A DNA stretch of 8,760 nucleotides from the NCBI GenBank assembly GCA_017503885.1, contig JAFVSF010000031.1, positions 1 to 8,760 of the forward strand, given 5' to 3'. The notes under the pieces were generated by a model, which worked only from the letters and a program-made list of their open reading frames with translations, searched no databases and was not told the origin of the DNA. Shown one piece after another: positions 1 through 3,878 of this stretch. Within the stretch, counting starts at the first letter, position 1. Each line of letters starts with the position of its first letter. Source of the DNA: Clostridia bacterium (GTDB taxonomy: Bacteria > Bacillota > Clostridia > Christensenellales > Borkfalkiaceae). A program made the translations under genes and the position numbers.

Positions 1-75
1 ACCAACTGGTGGTCCTGGGGTTGCTTTGCCGGCAGCTAATTGCAATTTTACTATTGCAGTAACTTTCTTTGCCAT
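1..75 (-). CDS. rplK: Large-subunit ribosomal protein L11, N-terminal fragment (cut by window edge)
   Basis: Only the first 25 codons are present. They read MAKKVTAIVKLQLAAGKA followed by TPGPPVG, the hallmark L11 N-terminus; the proline-rich loop is part of the domain that binds the GTPase-associated centre of 23S rRNA. The start is the ATG at 73-75, preceded by a GGAGGA ribosome binding site at 80-85. The gene follows nusG on the same strand after a 155-nt gap, the usual secE-nusG-rplK(-rplA) order. L11 is the substrate of PrmA, which is encoded about 5 kb away in this window. The identification is secure despite truncation. Confidence 0.95.
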   Translation of the reverse strand, partial: MAKKVTAIVKLQLAAGKATPGPPVG

Positions 76-91
76 ATTTCTCCTCCATAAA

Positions 92-140
92 TTGTGGTTT
101 TAACGAAAGCGTCATAGAAAAAATTTAACGCCTCTCCCAC
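92..140 (-). promoter_or_regulatory. rplK leader structure, candidate L1-binding autoregulatory site
   Basis: Read on the minus strand, GTGGGAGAGG (140-131) can close with AACCAC (99-94) through a GTGG/CCAC helix. An inner GCGT/ACGC helix is separated from it by an asymmetric internal loop. It ends just before the rplK ribosome binding site. Two short helices flanking an asymmetric loop with GTGGGAG is the general shape of L1 target sites in 23S rRNA and in L11-L1 operon leaders of other bacteria. The helices are seen in the sequence; L1 binding and feedback control are inferred. Confidence 0.4.
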
Positions 141-146
141 TTATAT

Positions 147-170
147 AAAGGCAAGTTCTCACTTGCTTTT
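147..170 (-). other. Hairpin in the nusG-rplK intergenic region
   Basis: Arms GCAAGT and ACTTGC (151-156 and 161-166) enclose a TCTC loop. They extend by AAAG/TTTT with one wobble pair to about 10 bp. No U-tract follows on the minus strand, so it is not a terminator; it probably belongs to the folded leader upstream of rplK. Confidence 0.4.
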
Positions 171-178
171 AGTCGTGA

Positions 179-204
179 TAAAATACCGAAACAAAGTTCG
201 GTAT
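179..204 (-). terminator. Weak terminator-like hairpin after nusG
   Basis: An 8-bp perfect stem (197-204 with 183-190, ATACCGAA/TTCGGTAT) with a 6-nt loop is followed on the minus strand by only four Us. It lies between nusG and rplK and could partly attenuate readthrough. An AT-rich box matching TATAAT at 209-214 just upstream might be a -10 element for rplK, but I find no convincing -35. Both calls are tentative. Confidence 0.35.
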
Positions 205-230
205 ATATATTATATAATAATGTTTATCGG

Positions 231-764
231 TTATTGAACTTCGCCAATCTTATCAAGTTGAATAAAATCAACCTCAACCTCTGTATCTCTACCAAACATT
301 GACACCTTAACTTTTGCCTTTTGAGTTTCCATATTAAGGTCTTCAACAGTTCCAATAAAAGAATCCAAAGCACCGGAGATAATTTTAACGTTATCGCCGA
401 TTGTAAGGTCACAAGATTCAACCCTCTCTTCAAGACGCATTTTCTTAACTTCGTCTTCTCCAAGAGGAATTGCCTTACCTTGAGGACCGACAAAGCCCGT
501 TACGCCTCTAGAATTGGTAATTAAAAACCACATATCGTTAGAATAAACCATTTTTATAAAAACGTAACAAGGAAGGATTTTTCTTAAAACAACCTTCTTT
601 TTACCGTTCTTTTCTTCAATAGTTTCTTCCATTGGGATTTTAATATCCAATATGGTATCACTTAAATTATTATTCTCAATAAGCTTTTCAAGCGAATCCT
701 TAACAAGCGCTTCGTAACCCGAGTACGTGTGAATTACGTACCATTTTGCCGTTCCCTGGCTCAT
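231..764 (-). CDS. nusG: Transcription termination/antitermination factor NusG
   Basis: NusG binds RNA polymerase and modulates pausing, Rho termination and transcription-translation coupling. The 177-residue length is typical for Clostridia. The NGN domain covers about residues 6-115, with WYVIHTYSGYE near the start and the conserved RGVTGFVG segment around residues 86-93. The KOW domain follows from about 122 (GDNVKIISGALDSFIGTV). The usual PGYVF motif reads PCYVF here, a modest divergence. The start is the ATG at 762-764, 2 nt after the secE TGA, with AGAGGTAA inside the end of secE as ribosome binding site; that implies coupled translation. It is co-transcribed with rpmG and secE. Confidence 0.97.
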   Translation of the reverse strand: MSQGTAKWYVIHTYSGYEALVKDSLEKLIENNNLSDTILDIKIPMEETIEEKNGKKKVVLRKILPCYVFIKMVYSNDMWFLITNSRGVTGFVGPQGKAIPLGEDEVKKMRLEERVESCDLTIGDNVKIISGALDSFIGTVEDLNMETQKAKVKVSMFGRDTEVEVDFIQLDKIGEVQ

Positions 765-766
765 AC

Positions 767-1027
767 TCAGTTACCTCTCATTAACACCAAAAGCTTTTGA
801 AGACCGAAGTCCATTGCCATGATGATTACAAGTACAACGAGAACAATACCAAGAACGCATCCAAGTTGCTTCAACACCGTTGAAAAAGTTGGCCACGTAA
901 CCTTTTTAAGTTCTGAGAAAACCTCTTTGATTTTTACCCACATACGCTTAAAAATATTAGGCTTTTTATTTTTCACAACCTTTTTCTCAACAGGTTTTGA
1001 TACAGCCGTATCTTTTTGGTTTTTCAT
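767..1027 (-). CDS. secE: Preprotein translocase subunit SecE
   Basis: This is the small essential subunit of the SecYEG channel that clamps the two halves of SecY. The 86 residues have a lysine-rich cytoplasmic N-terminus (about 1-30) and an amphipathic segment with the family core FSELKKVTWP at about 39-48. A single transmembrane helix (about 56-78, VLGIVLVVLVIIMAMDFG) follows. Length and single-helix form match Gram-positive SecE. The start is the ATG at 1025-1027 with AGAGGTAA upstream. It lies 33 nt after rpmG and 2 nt before nusG in the same transcript; I see no tRNA-Trp gene in the gap. Confidence 0.96.
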   Translation of the reverse strand: MKNQKDTAVSKPVEKKVVKNKKPNIFKRMWVKIKEVFSELKKVTWPTFSTVLKQLGCVLGIVLVVLVIIMAMDFGLQKLLVLMRGN

Positions 1028-1060
1028 TATATCGTTACCTCTGCTTTAATTTCGAAACAA

Positions 1061-1222
1061 TTATTTAGTTTCTTTGTGAATGGTGTGCTTCTTGCAGAAA
1101 GGACAGTACTTGCTCATTTCAAGTCTGTCTGGATCGTTTTTCTTATTTTTGTAATCGTCGTAGTTTCTCTGCTTGCATTCAGTGCACGCCAAAGTGATTC
1201 TAGTTCTACTTCCTTTTGCCAT
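1061..1222 (-). CDS. rpmG: Large-subunit ribosomal protein L33, zinc-binding form
   Basis: This is a 53-codon gene beginning [16 protein letters not shown]. It carries paired CxxC motifs at residues 13/16 and 40/43 (CTEC and CPFC), so this is the zinc-binding (C+) paralogue rather than the zinc-independent one. The central [10 protein letters not shown] and the tail TIHKETK are characteristic of L33. The start is the ATG at 1220-1222 with GGAAGG-like pairing upstream. It is the first gene of rpmG-secE-nusG, 48 nt below the -10 box. The leader hairpin at 1238-1266 may regulate it. Confidence 0.95.
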   Translation of the reverse strand: MAKGSRTRITLACTECKQRNYDDYKNKKNDPDRLEMSKYCPFCKKHTIHKETK

Positions 1223-1237
1223 ATCTTTCGCCTTCCC

Positions 1238-1266
1238 AAAAAATTAACACCCCCAAGGAGTGCTAA
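1238..1266 (-). promoter_or_regulatory. rpmG leader hairpin with U-tract (possible attenuator; half matches a CIRCE arm)
   Basis: On the minus strand, TTAGCACTC (1266-1258), a 5-nt loop and GGGTGTTAA (1252-1244) pair over 9 bp with two G-U wobbles, followed at once by six Us (1243-1238). This has the form of an intrinsic terminator between promoter and first gene. The first arm equals a CIRCE (HrcA) half-site, but the second arm is imperfect and the spacer is 5 nt, not 9. The predicted transcription start near 1263-1264 trims the outermost pairs. Confidence 0.5.
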
Positions 1267-1269
1267 TAC

Positions 1270-1298
1270 ATTTTACACTACCTTTTAAAGTTTGTCAA
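1270..1298 (-). promoter_or_regulatory. Promoter of rpmG-secE-nusG
   Basis: The -35 TTGACA (1293-1298) and -10 TAAAAT (1270-1275) are separated by exactly 17 bp, near-consensus for the housekeeping sigma factor. The predicted start is near 1263-1264, about 42 nt before the rpmG ATG. Confidence 0.8.
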
Positions 1299-1326
1299 TC
1301 ATTTTTTATTATATTTTATAAAATAA

Positions 1327-1343
1327 TACCCCCTAAGGGGGTA
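1327..1343. terminator. GC-rich hairpin, possible secondary terminator
   Basis: TACCCCC and GGGGGTA form a 7-bp perfect stem with a 3-nt loop. On the minus strand it is followed by TTATTTTAT, an imperfect U-tract, so it could back up the main terminator at 1415-1443. It sits upstream of the rpmG -35 box and separates the two transcription units. Confidence 0.45.
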
Positions 1344-1414
1344 GTTTATAACGATTTTTTTAAATTCTGCCGTTTTTACATCAAATACTACCAGACTAAC
1401 GGCAACTTCTTGAT

Positions 1415-1443
1415 AAAAAAGAGGCTGGAATTCCAACCTCTTT
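1415..1443 (-). terminator. Intrinsic terminator of the 222-aa gene
   Basis: A stem of about 11 bp (1431-1443 with 1418-1430, AAAGAGGTTGGA/TCCAGCCTCTTT including one G-U) is followed by a six-residue U-tract (1420-1415). It starts 11 nt after the stop codon at 1454-1456. Confidence 0.85.
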
Positions 1444-1453
1444 GCCTTTAACC

Positions 1454-2122
1454 TTATTCTGCGTCGCCTTCATCTCCACCGTATAAGAATTGTTCTACGG
1501 TAGCAATCGCATCAACTTCTTCATACTTAGGATTTTCTTTAAGTCCGTGAAGTTCTGCACATTGATCGATAAGCATCTTAGCATATCTCACTGCTCTACC
1601 AGACTTAATACGAAGAAGTACTGGAACTGTAACGTAAGTCTTTTTATCAGCCATGTCTTTACAGTGGAACTTAGGATCTGTTGCATTTATATCCATATTG
1701 AGGTAAAGTTTTAAAGTTTTACCTGCAACTGAAAGTTTTACAAAGTGAAGTCTACCTTGATTTATACTGTCGAACTTTTTAGAAATTCTAGACTTAAGCT
1801 TTTTAAAACGAAGAGCATAGTTTTTAAGTTCGTCGTATCTATCTTGAATAACCTCGTCTGCTCTAAGCATTTTTTGAGCAAACGTAGGCGAAGGAATATA
1901 CTTAGGCTTATCTTCCTCAACAACTGGTGCTGTTGCCTCTAATGCAGCTGCTGCAAGTTCTTCGTATGCGGCATAGTCGTCTGGGTAATATTTCTGCTCA
2001 TCTCTTAAAGCAACGCCTAATATAGCGTCATCAACGTCAAAACCGTCTTCACGTACGGTTGCAGGAAAACCCTTTTCATCAATAAGATTTTTGTCTAAAA
2101 CTTTGCCAAGATAAGTTCTCAT
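1454..2122 (-). CDS. Uncharacterised soluble protein with a basic C-terminal domain (222 aa)
   Basis: I cannot assign a function. Residues 1-75 are acidic and alanine-rich with a low-complexity stretch (EELAAAALEATAPVVEE). A likely folded domain spans about 82-205: KMLRADEVIQDRYDELKN, a basic segment FKKLKSRISKKFDS, then a beta-rich part with KTLKLYLNMD and a final LLRIKSGRAVRYAKMLID. The RISKKFDS...GRLHFVKLSVAGKTLKLYL arrangement resembles, from memory, a domain recurring in uncharacterised Clostridia proteins, often beside acidic linkers. There is no signal peptide or membrane helix, so it is probably cytoplasmic. The start is the ATG at 2120-2122 with GAGG 8 nt upstream. It is monocistronic with its own promoter and terminator, and codon use fits its neighbours. 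Confidence 0.85.
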   Translation of the reverse strand: MRTYLGKVLDKNLIDEKGFPATVREDGFDVDDAILGVALRDEQKYYPDDYAAYEELAAAALEATAPVVEEDKPKYIPSPTFAQKMLRADEVIQDRYDELKNYALRFKKLKSRISKKFDSINQGRLHFVKLSVAGKTLKLYLNMDINATDPKFHCKDMADKKTYVTVPVLLRIKSGRAVRYAKMLIDQCAELHGLKENPKYEEVDAIATVEQFLYGGDEGDAE

Positions 2123-2339
2123 CGCATAAACCTCGCTTTTAATCGTAAAATTACACGTATATTAATATTATATACCATCATTTTAAATTTATCAAGCATA
2201 ATTACGAAAAATAATCAAAAATTTTTAAAATTTTTTTACTTTTTTCAACCTATTGACCAGTTTTTAAGAAATTTTTCTGCACTTTTTAAATTTTTTTCTT
2301 TAAAACGAGGAATTTGAATTAGTCAACATATAGGGGGAT
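2123..2339. other. AT-rich intergenic region between the two unknown genes
   Basis: Apart from the promoter at 2167-2195 this stretch contains mostly A/T runs and no open frame of note. No convincing GC-stemmed terminator follows the 135-aa gene, so its transcript may continue into the 222-aa gene. A TTGACT (2318-2323) could be a -35 box, but the paired -10 is poor. Confidence 0.5.
2167..2195 (-). promoter_or_regulatory. Promoter of the 222-aa gene
   Basis: The -35 TTGATA (2190-2195), a 17-bp spacer and a perfect -10 TATAAT (2167-2172) form a strong housekeeping promoter. The start near 2160 gives a leader of about 38 nt. Confidence 0.85.
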
Positions 2340-2747
2340 TTATCTTCCCAACGCCTTTTCTATACCCCTTTCGCCGTCATAACGAGTTAAAGCCTCTTGA
2401 TATCTTTTTGCCAAACGGAACAAATATCTCTCCCTTGCCTCGTATGAAAGCCCACTAAAATAGTTTTTATCCATCAATCTATCTAGAGCATCTCTAGGTC
2501 TAGAACCCACCTCATCAAGCATAAGTTTAACTTTTGCATAAAACTGCTCATCCTCTTCGCTAACACCTTTTACAGTTTTTACTACTAACTTTTTAAAGTA
2601 ATTTTCCACACCCGAAGGAGTAAACCCCTCTTCGCTTGCAGTTTTCACACTGCACGCCACTTCTTTTTTATAATCTTCCCAAAACCTATTTTTAAGTCGC
2701 ATTTTTGCTTCTTTTGCTACACTTTTTATACTTTTAGATTGTTGCAT
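2340..2747 (-). CDS. Uncharacterised small charged helical protein (135 aa)
   Basis: The function is not recognised. The predicted product is almost wholly alpha-helical, rich in Lys, Glu and Arg, with no membrane segment or signal peptide. Notable stretches are RFWEDYKKEVACSVKTA (about 22-38), GVENYFKKLVVKTVKGVSEEDEQFY (about 46-70) and YFSGLSYEARERYLFRLAKRY (about 96-116). There is a single Cys. The start is the ATG at 2745-2747 with AGGAG 6 nt upstream. It lies downstream of rpsU, where many Firmicutes keep yqeY, but I see no YqeY resemblance. A terminator directly upstream (2788-2820) implies an own promoter in the short 2748-2787 gap, which I cannot place, or readthrough. Confidence 0.8.
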   Translation of the reverse strand: MQQSKSIKSVAKEAKMRLKNRFWEDYKKEVACSVKTASEEGFTPSGVENYFKKLVVKTVKGVSEEDEQFYAKVKLMLDEVGSRPRDALDRLMDKNYFSGLSYEARERYLFRLAKRYQEALTRYDGERGIEKALGR

Positions 2748-2787
2748 AATACTCTCCTACTTTATTATTTTTCAATTTTTCGGAGAT

Positions 2788-2820
2788 AAAAAAATACACC
2801 CGAAAATTTTTTCGGGTGTA
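2788..2820 (-). terminator. Strong intrinsic terminator downstream of rpsU and the repeat array
   Basis: TACACCCGAAAA and TTTTCGGGTGTA (2795-2806 with 2809-2820) form a stem of 10-11 bp, followed on the minus strand by seven Us (2794-2788). On the plus strand the stem is followed by a looser T-rich tract, so some bidirectional activity is possible. It lies about 430 nt beyond the rpsU stop with the repeats in between, suggesting the repeats were inserted between rpsU and its terminator. Confidence 0.85.
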
Positions 2821-2867
2821 AATCTTTTTGTTTTTAATTAGGCTTGCTAGCCGTATTAAGTTTTATT

Positions 2868-2988
2868 AAAGGAATAGATACAAGGTAGGCTAGGCTCGTT
2901 TTGGTGGCAAGGGTTTGGTAGACCTTTGTGGTCACCGAAGTCTTGACAACAAAACAGAAACGACGCATACCGAAGTATATATGCCTTT
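2868..2988 (+). repeat. Structured repeat unit 1
   Basis: The outer stem is AAAGG (2868-2872) with CCTTT (2984-2988). ATAC (2878-2881) pairs GTAT (2975-2978); the internal loop is AA/GAA; GGTA (2884-2887) pairs TACC (2968-2971). Inside, GTTTTG (2898-2903) pairs CAAAAC (2950-2955), and CAAG (2908-2911) pairs CTTG (2942-2945). The apical stem GGT-A-GACC (2917-2924 region) pairs GGTCACC (2930-2936) around a TTTGT loop. Confidence 0.8.
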
Positions 2989-2993
2989 AATTT

Positions 2994-3115
2994 AAGGGAA
3001 TAGATACAAGCTAACCAAGGCTCGTGAGACTTTTACGGATGGGATAGACCTTTGTGGTCATCCCAGTCGAAAAAGGATTACAGTAAACAAAGGCTAGCGA
3101 AGTATATACACCTTT
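2994..3115 (+). repeat. Structured repeat unit 2 (divergent core)
   Basis: It has the same frame as unit 1: AAGGG (2994-2998) with CCTTT (3111-3115), ATAC (3004-3007) with GTAT (3102-3105), AA/GAA loop, and GCTA (3010-3013) with TAGC (3095-3098). The core differs from units 1 and 3 except for AGGCTCGT and the apex. The apical stem GGGAT-A-GACC (3041-3050) pairs GGTCATCCC (3056-3064) around TTTGT, keeping the bulged A. Confidence 0.8.
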
Positions 3116-3120
3116 AATTT

Positions 3121-3241
3121 AAAGGGTTAGATGCGAGATAGGCTAGGCTCGTTTTGGTGGCAAGGGTTTGGTAGACCTTTGTGGTCACCGAAGTCTTGAC
3201 GACAAAACAGAAACGACGCATATCGAAGCATATAAACCTTT
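3121..3241 (+). repeat. Structured repeat unit 3 (core nearly identical to unit 1)
   Basis: The frame is AAAGG (3121-3125) with CCTTT (3237-3241), ATGC (3131-3134) with GCAT (3228-3231), GA/GAA loop, and GATA (3137-3140) with TATC (3221-3224). Over 3139-3222 it differs from unit 1 (2886-2969) at a single base that I can find (A2948 versus G3201), while both frame helices carry compensated changes. It ends 5 nt from the rpsU stop codon. Confidence 0.8.
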
Positions 3242-3246
3242 AAAAA

Positions 3247-3426
3247 TTAGCCTTTAATACTTCTCTTTCTAGCCGCTTCAGCCTTCTTCTTACGTCTTAC
3301 GGAAGGCTTTTCGTAATGCTCCTTCTTACGTAAATCGCCGATGATACCATCTCTTGAGCACTTTCTCTTAAATCTTCTGAGTGCGTTATCTAAAGACTCG
3401 TTTTCTCCAACTCTTACAGTAGACAT
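3247..3426 (-). CDS. rpsU: Small-subunit ribosomal protein S21
   Basis: S21 sits on the 30S platform near the anti-Shine-Dalgarno region of 16S rRNA and is needed for initiation on natural mRNAs. The 59-residue product starts [23 protein letters not shown] and has the usual strongly basic C-terminus ([14 protein letters not shown]). An in-frame TTG at 3430-3432 would add two residues but directly abuts the AAGGAGGG ribosome binding site; the ATG at 3424-3426 has ideal spacing and is chosen. It has its own promoter and is followed by the repeat array and a terminator. Confidence 0.95.
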   Translation of the reverse strand: MSTVRVGENESLDNALRRFKRKCSRDGIIGDLRKKEHYEKPSVRRKKKAEAARKRSIKG

Positions 3427-3432
3427 TTCCAA

Positions 3433-3440
3433 CCCTCCTT
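3433..3440 (-). promoter_or_regulatory. rpsU ribosome binding site that fixes the start
   Basis: AAGGAGGG lies 6 nt before the ATG at 3424-3426 and 0 nt before the alternative TTG at 3430-3432, which rules the TTG out in practice. Confidence 0.8.
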
Positions 3441-3470
3441 TGCCCTACGGCTCGTAATTATTGCTTGGTT

Positions 3471-3500
3471 ATTATAACAAACCATATTTATTCGTGTCAA
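3471..3500 (-). promoter_or_regulatory. Promoter of rpsU
   Basis: The -35 is TTGACA (3495-3500) and the -10 is a perfect TATAAT (3471-3476), with an 18-bp spacer. The start near 3464 gives a leader of about 38 nt. It begins about 25 nt beyond the hinT stop codon. Confidence 0.85.
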
Positions 3501-3526
3501 GCGTTTTAAAGCACTTAAAAAACATT

Positions 3527-3868
3527 TTAAGCAGGATTCCACCCCATCTTTTGTCCTGACAAGATATGTATATGAAGATGAGGAACGGTCTGCCCTGCAT
3601 CATCACCTTGATTGATAACAAGCCTATAGCCCGATTTTAACTCTAAAAGTTCTTCAAGCGTAGGAATAGTCTTGAGTATTCTACCAAGCATTTCTGCATC
3701 TTTTTCAGTCATTTCAGCCAAAAATTTAAAATGTGTTTTTGGAATTGCTAAAAAATGATTTTTTGCTTTTGGGGCTATATCTTTAATAATGATAAAGTCT
3801 TGATTTTCAAACACTTTATCCACGCTAAATTCACCGCTTACGAATTTGCAAAACAAACAATTTTCCAT
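3527..3868 (-). CDS. hinT: HIT-family nucleotide hydrolase (HinT-like)
   Basis: The 113-residue protein is of the histidine triad family. HinT-type members hydrolyse purine nucleoside phosphoramidates and related AMP conjugates in the cytoplasm. The C-terminal motif HLHIHIL places the triad at His97, His99 and His101, His99 being the expected nucleophile. The N-terminal CLFCKF (Cys4, Cys7) and the mid-protein AIPKTHF are typical of the HinT branch. The start is the ATG at 3866-3868, 10 nt after the mtaB stop, with AAGGAG overlapping that stop; an upstream in-frame ATG would lie inside mtaB without a good site. Position after mtaB suggests co-transcription with prmA-mtaB. The exact substrate is unknown. 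Confidence 0.92.
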   Translation of the reverse strand: MENCLFCKFVSGEFSVDKVFENQDFIIIKDIAPKAKNHFLAIPKTHFKFLAEMTEKDAEMLGRILKTIPTLEELLELKSGYRLVINQGDDAGQTVPHLHIHILSGQKMGWNPA

Positions 3869-3878
3869 AATATACTCC

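Larger units (their letters stand above)
2868..3241 (+). repeat. Tandem array of three ~121-nt structured repeat units
   Basis: Three units start at 2868, 2994 and 3121 (period 126-127 nt). They fill most of the 499-nt gap between rpsU and the 135-aa gene. Each begins AAAGG/AAGGG, ends CCTTT, and is joined to the next by AATTT, so the borders are near-palindromic. Read on the plus strand each folds into a long hairpin: outer AAAGG/CCTTT, a 5x5 loop, ATAC/GTAT, an RA/GAA purine loop, GNNA/TNNC, a variable core and an apical GACC-TTTGT-GGTC hairpin with a bulged A. No coding frame runs through the array. The plus strand is favoured as the RNA strand because its pairings use G-U wobbles and its internal loop could form sheared G-A pairs. 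Whether it acts as RNA or as hairpin DNA is unknown. Confidence 0.85.

Noticed and set aside
1244..1266. Functional CIRCE operator for HrcA
   Set aside because: One arm is perfect, but the other (GGGTGTTAA) has two mismatches and the spacer is 5 rather than 9 bp. The following U-tract fits a terminator-like leader better, so it is kept only as a possibility.
1016..1288. Plus-strand open frame of 90 codons across rpmG
   Set aside because: It is the antisense shadow of rpmG, which has the conserved zinc motifs and ribosome binding site on the minus strand.
2841..2852. Short hairpin GGCT-TGCT-AGCC as promoter or terminator of the array
   Set aside because: The stem is only 4 bp, with no U-tract, and I find no convincing -10/-35 pair between 2820 and 2868.
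2868..3241. CRISPR array or integron attC cassette array
   Set aside because: The repeats are ~121 nt hairpins separated by only 5 nt, not 25-40 nt repeats with unique spacers, and there are no cas genes. A GTTAGAT string resembles an attC R box, but the complementary box at the other end is missing and no integrase is present.
3430..3432. TTG as rpsU start codon
   Set aside because: It abuts the AAGGAGGG site with no spacing; the ATG two codons later is correctly spaced and gives the standard S21 N-terminus.
3514..3531. Terminator at the end of hinT
   Set aside because: CTTAAAA/TTTTAAG makes a 7-bp AT-only stem that includes the stop codon and has no proper U-tract beyond it; too weak to call.
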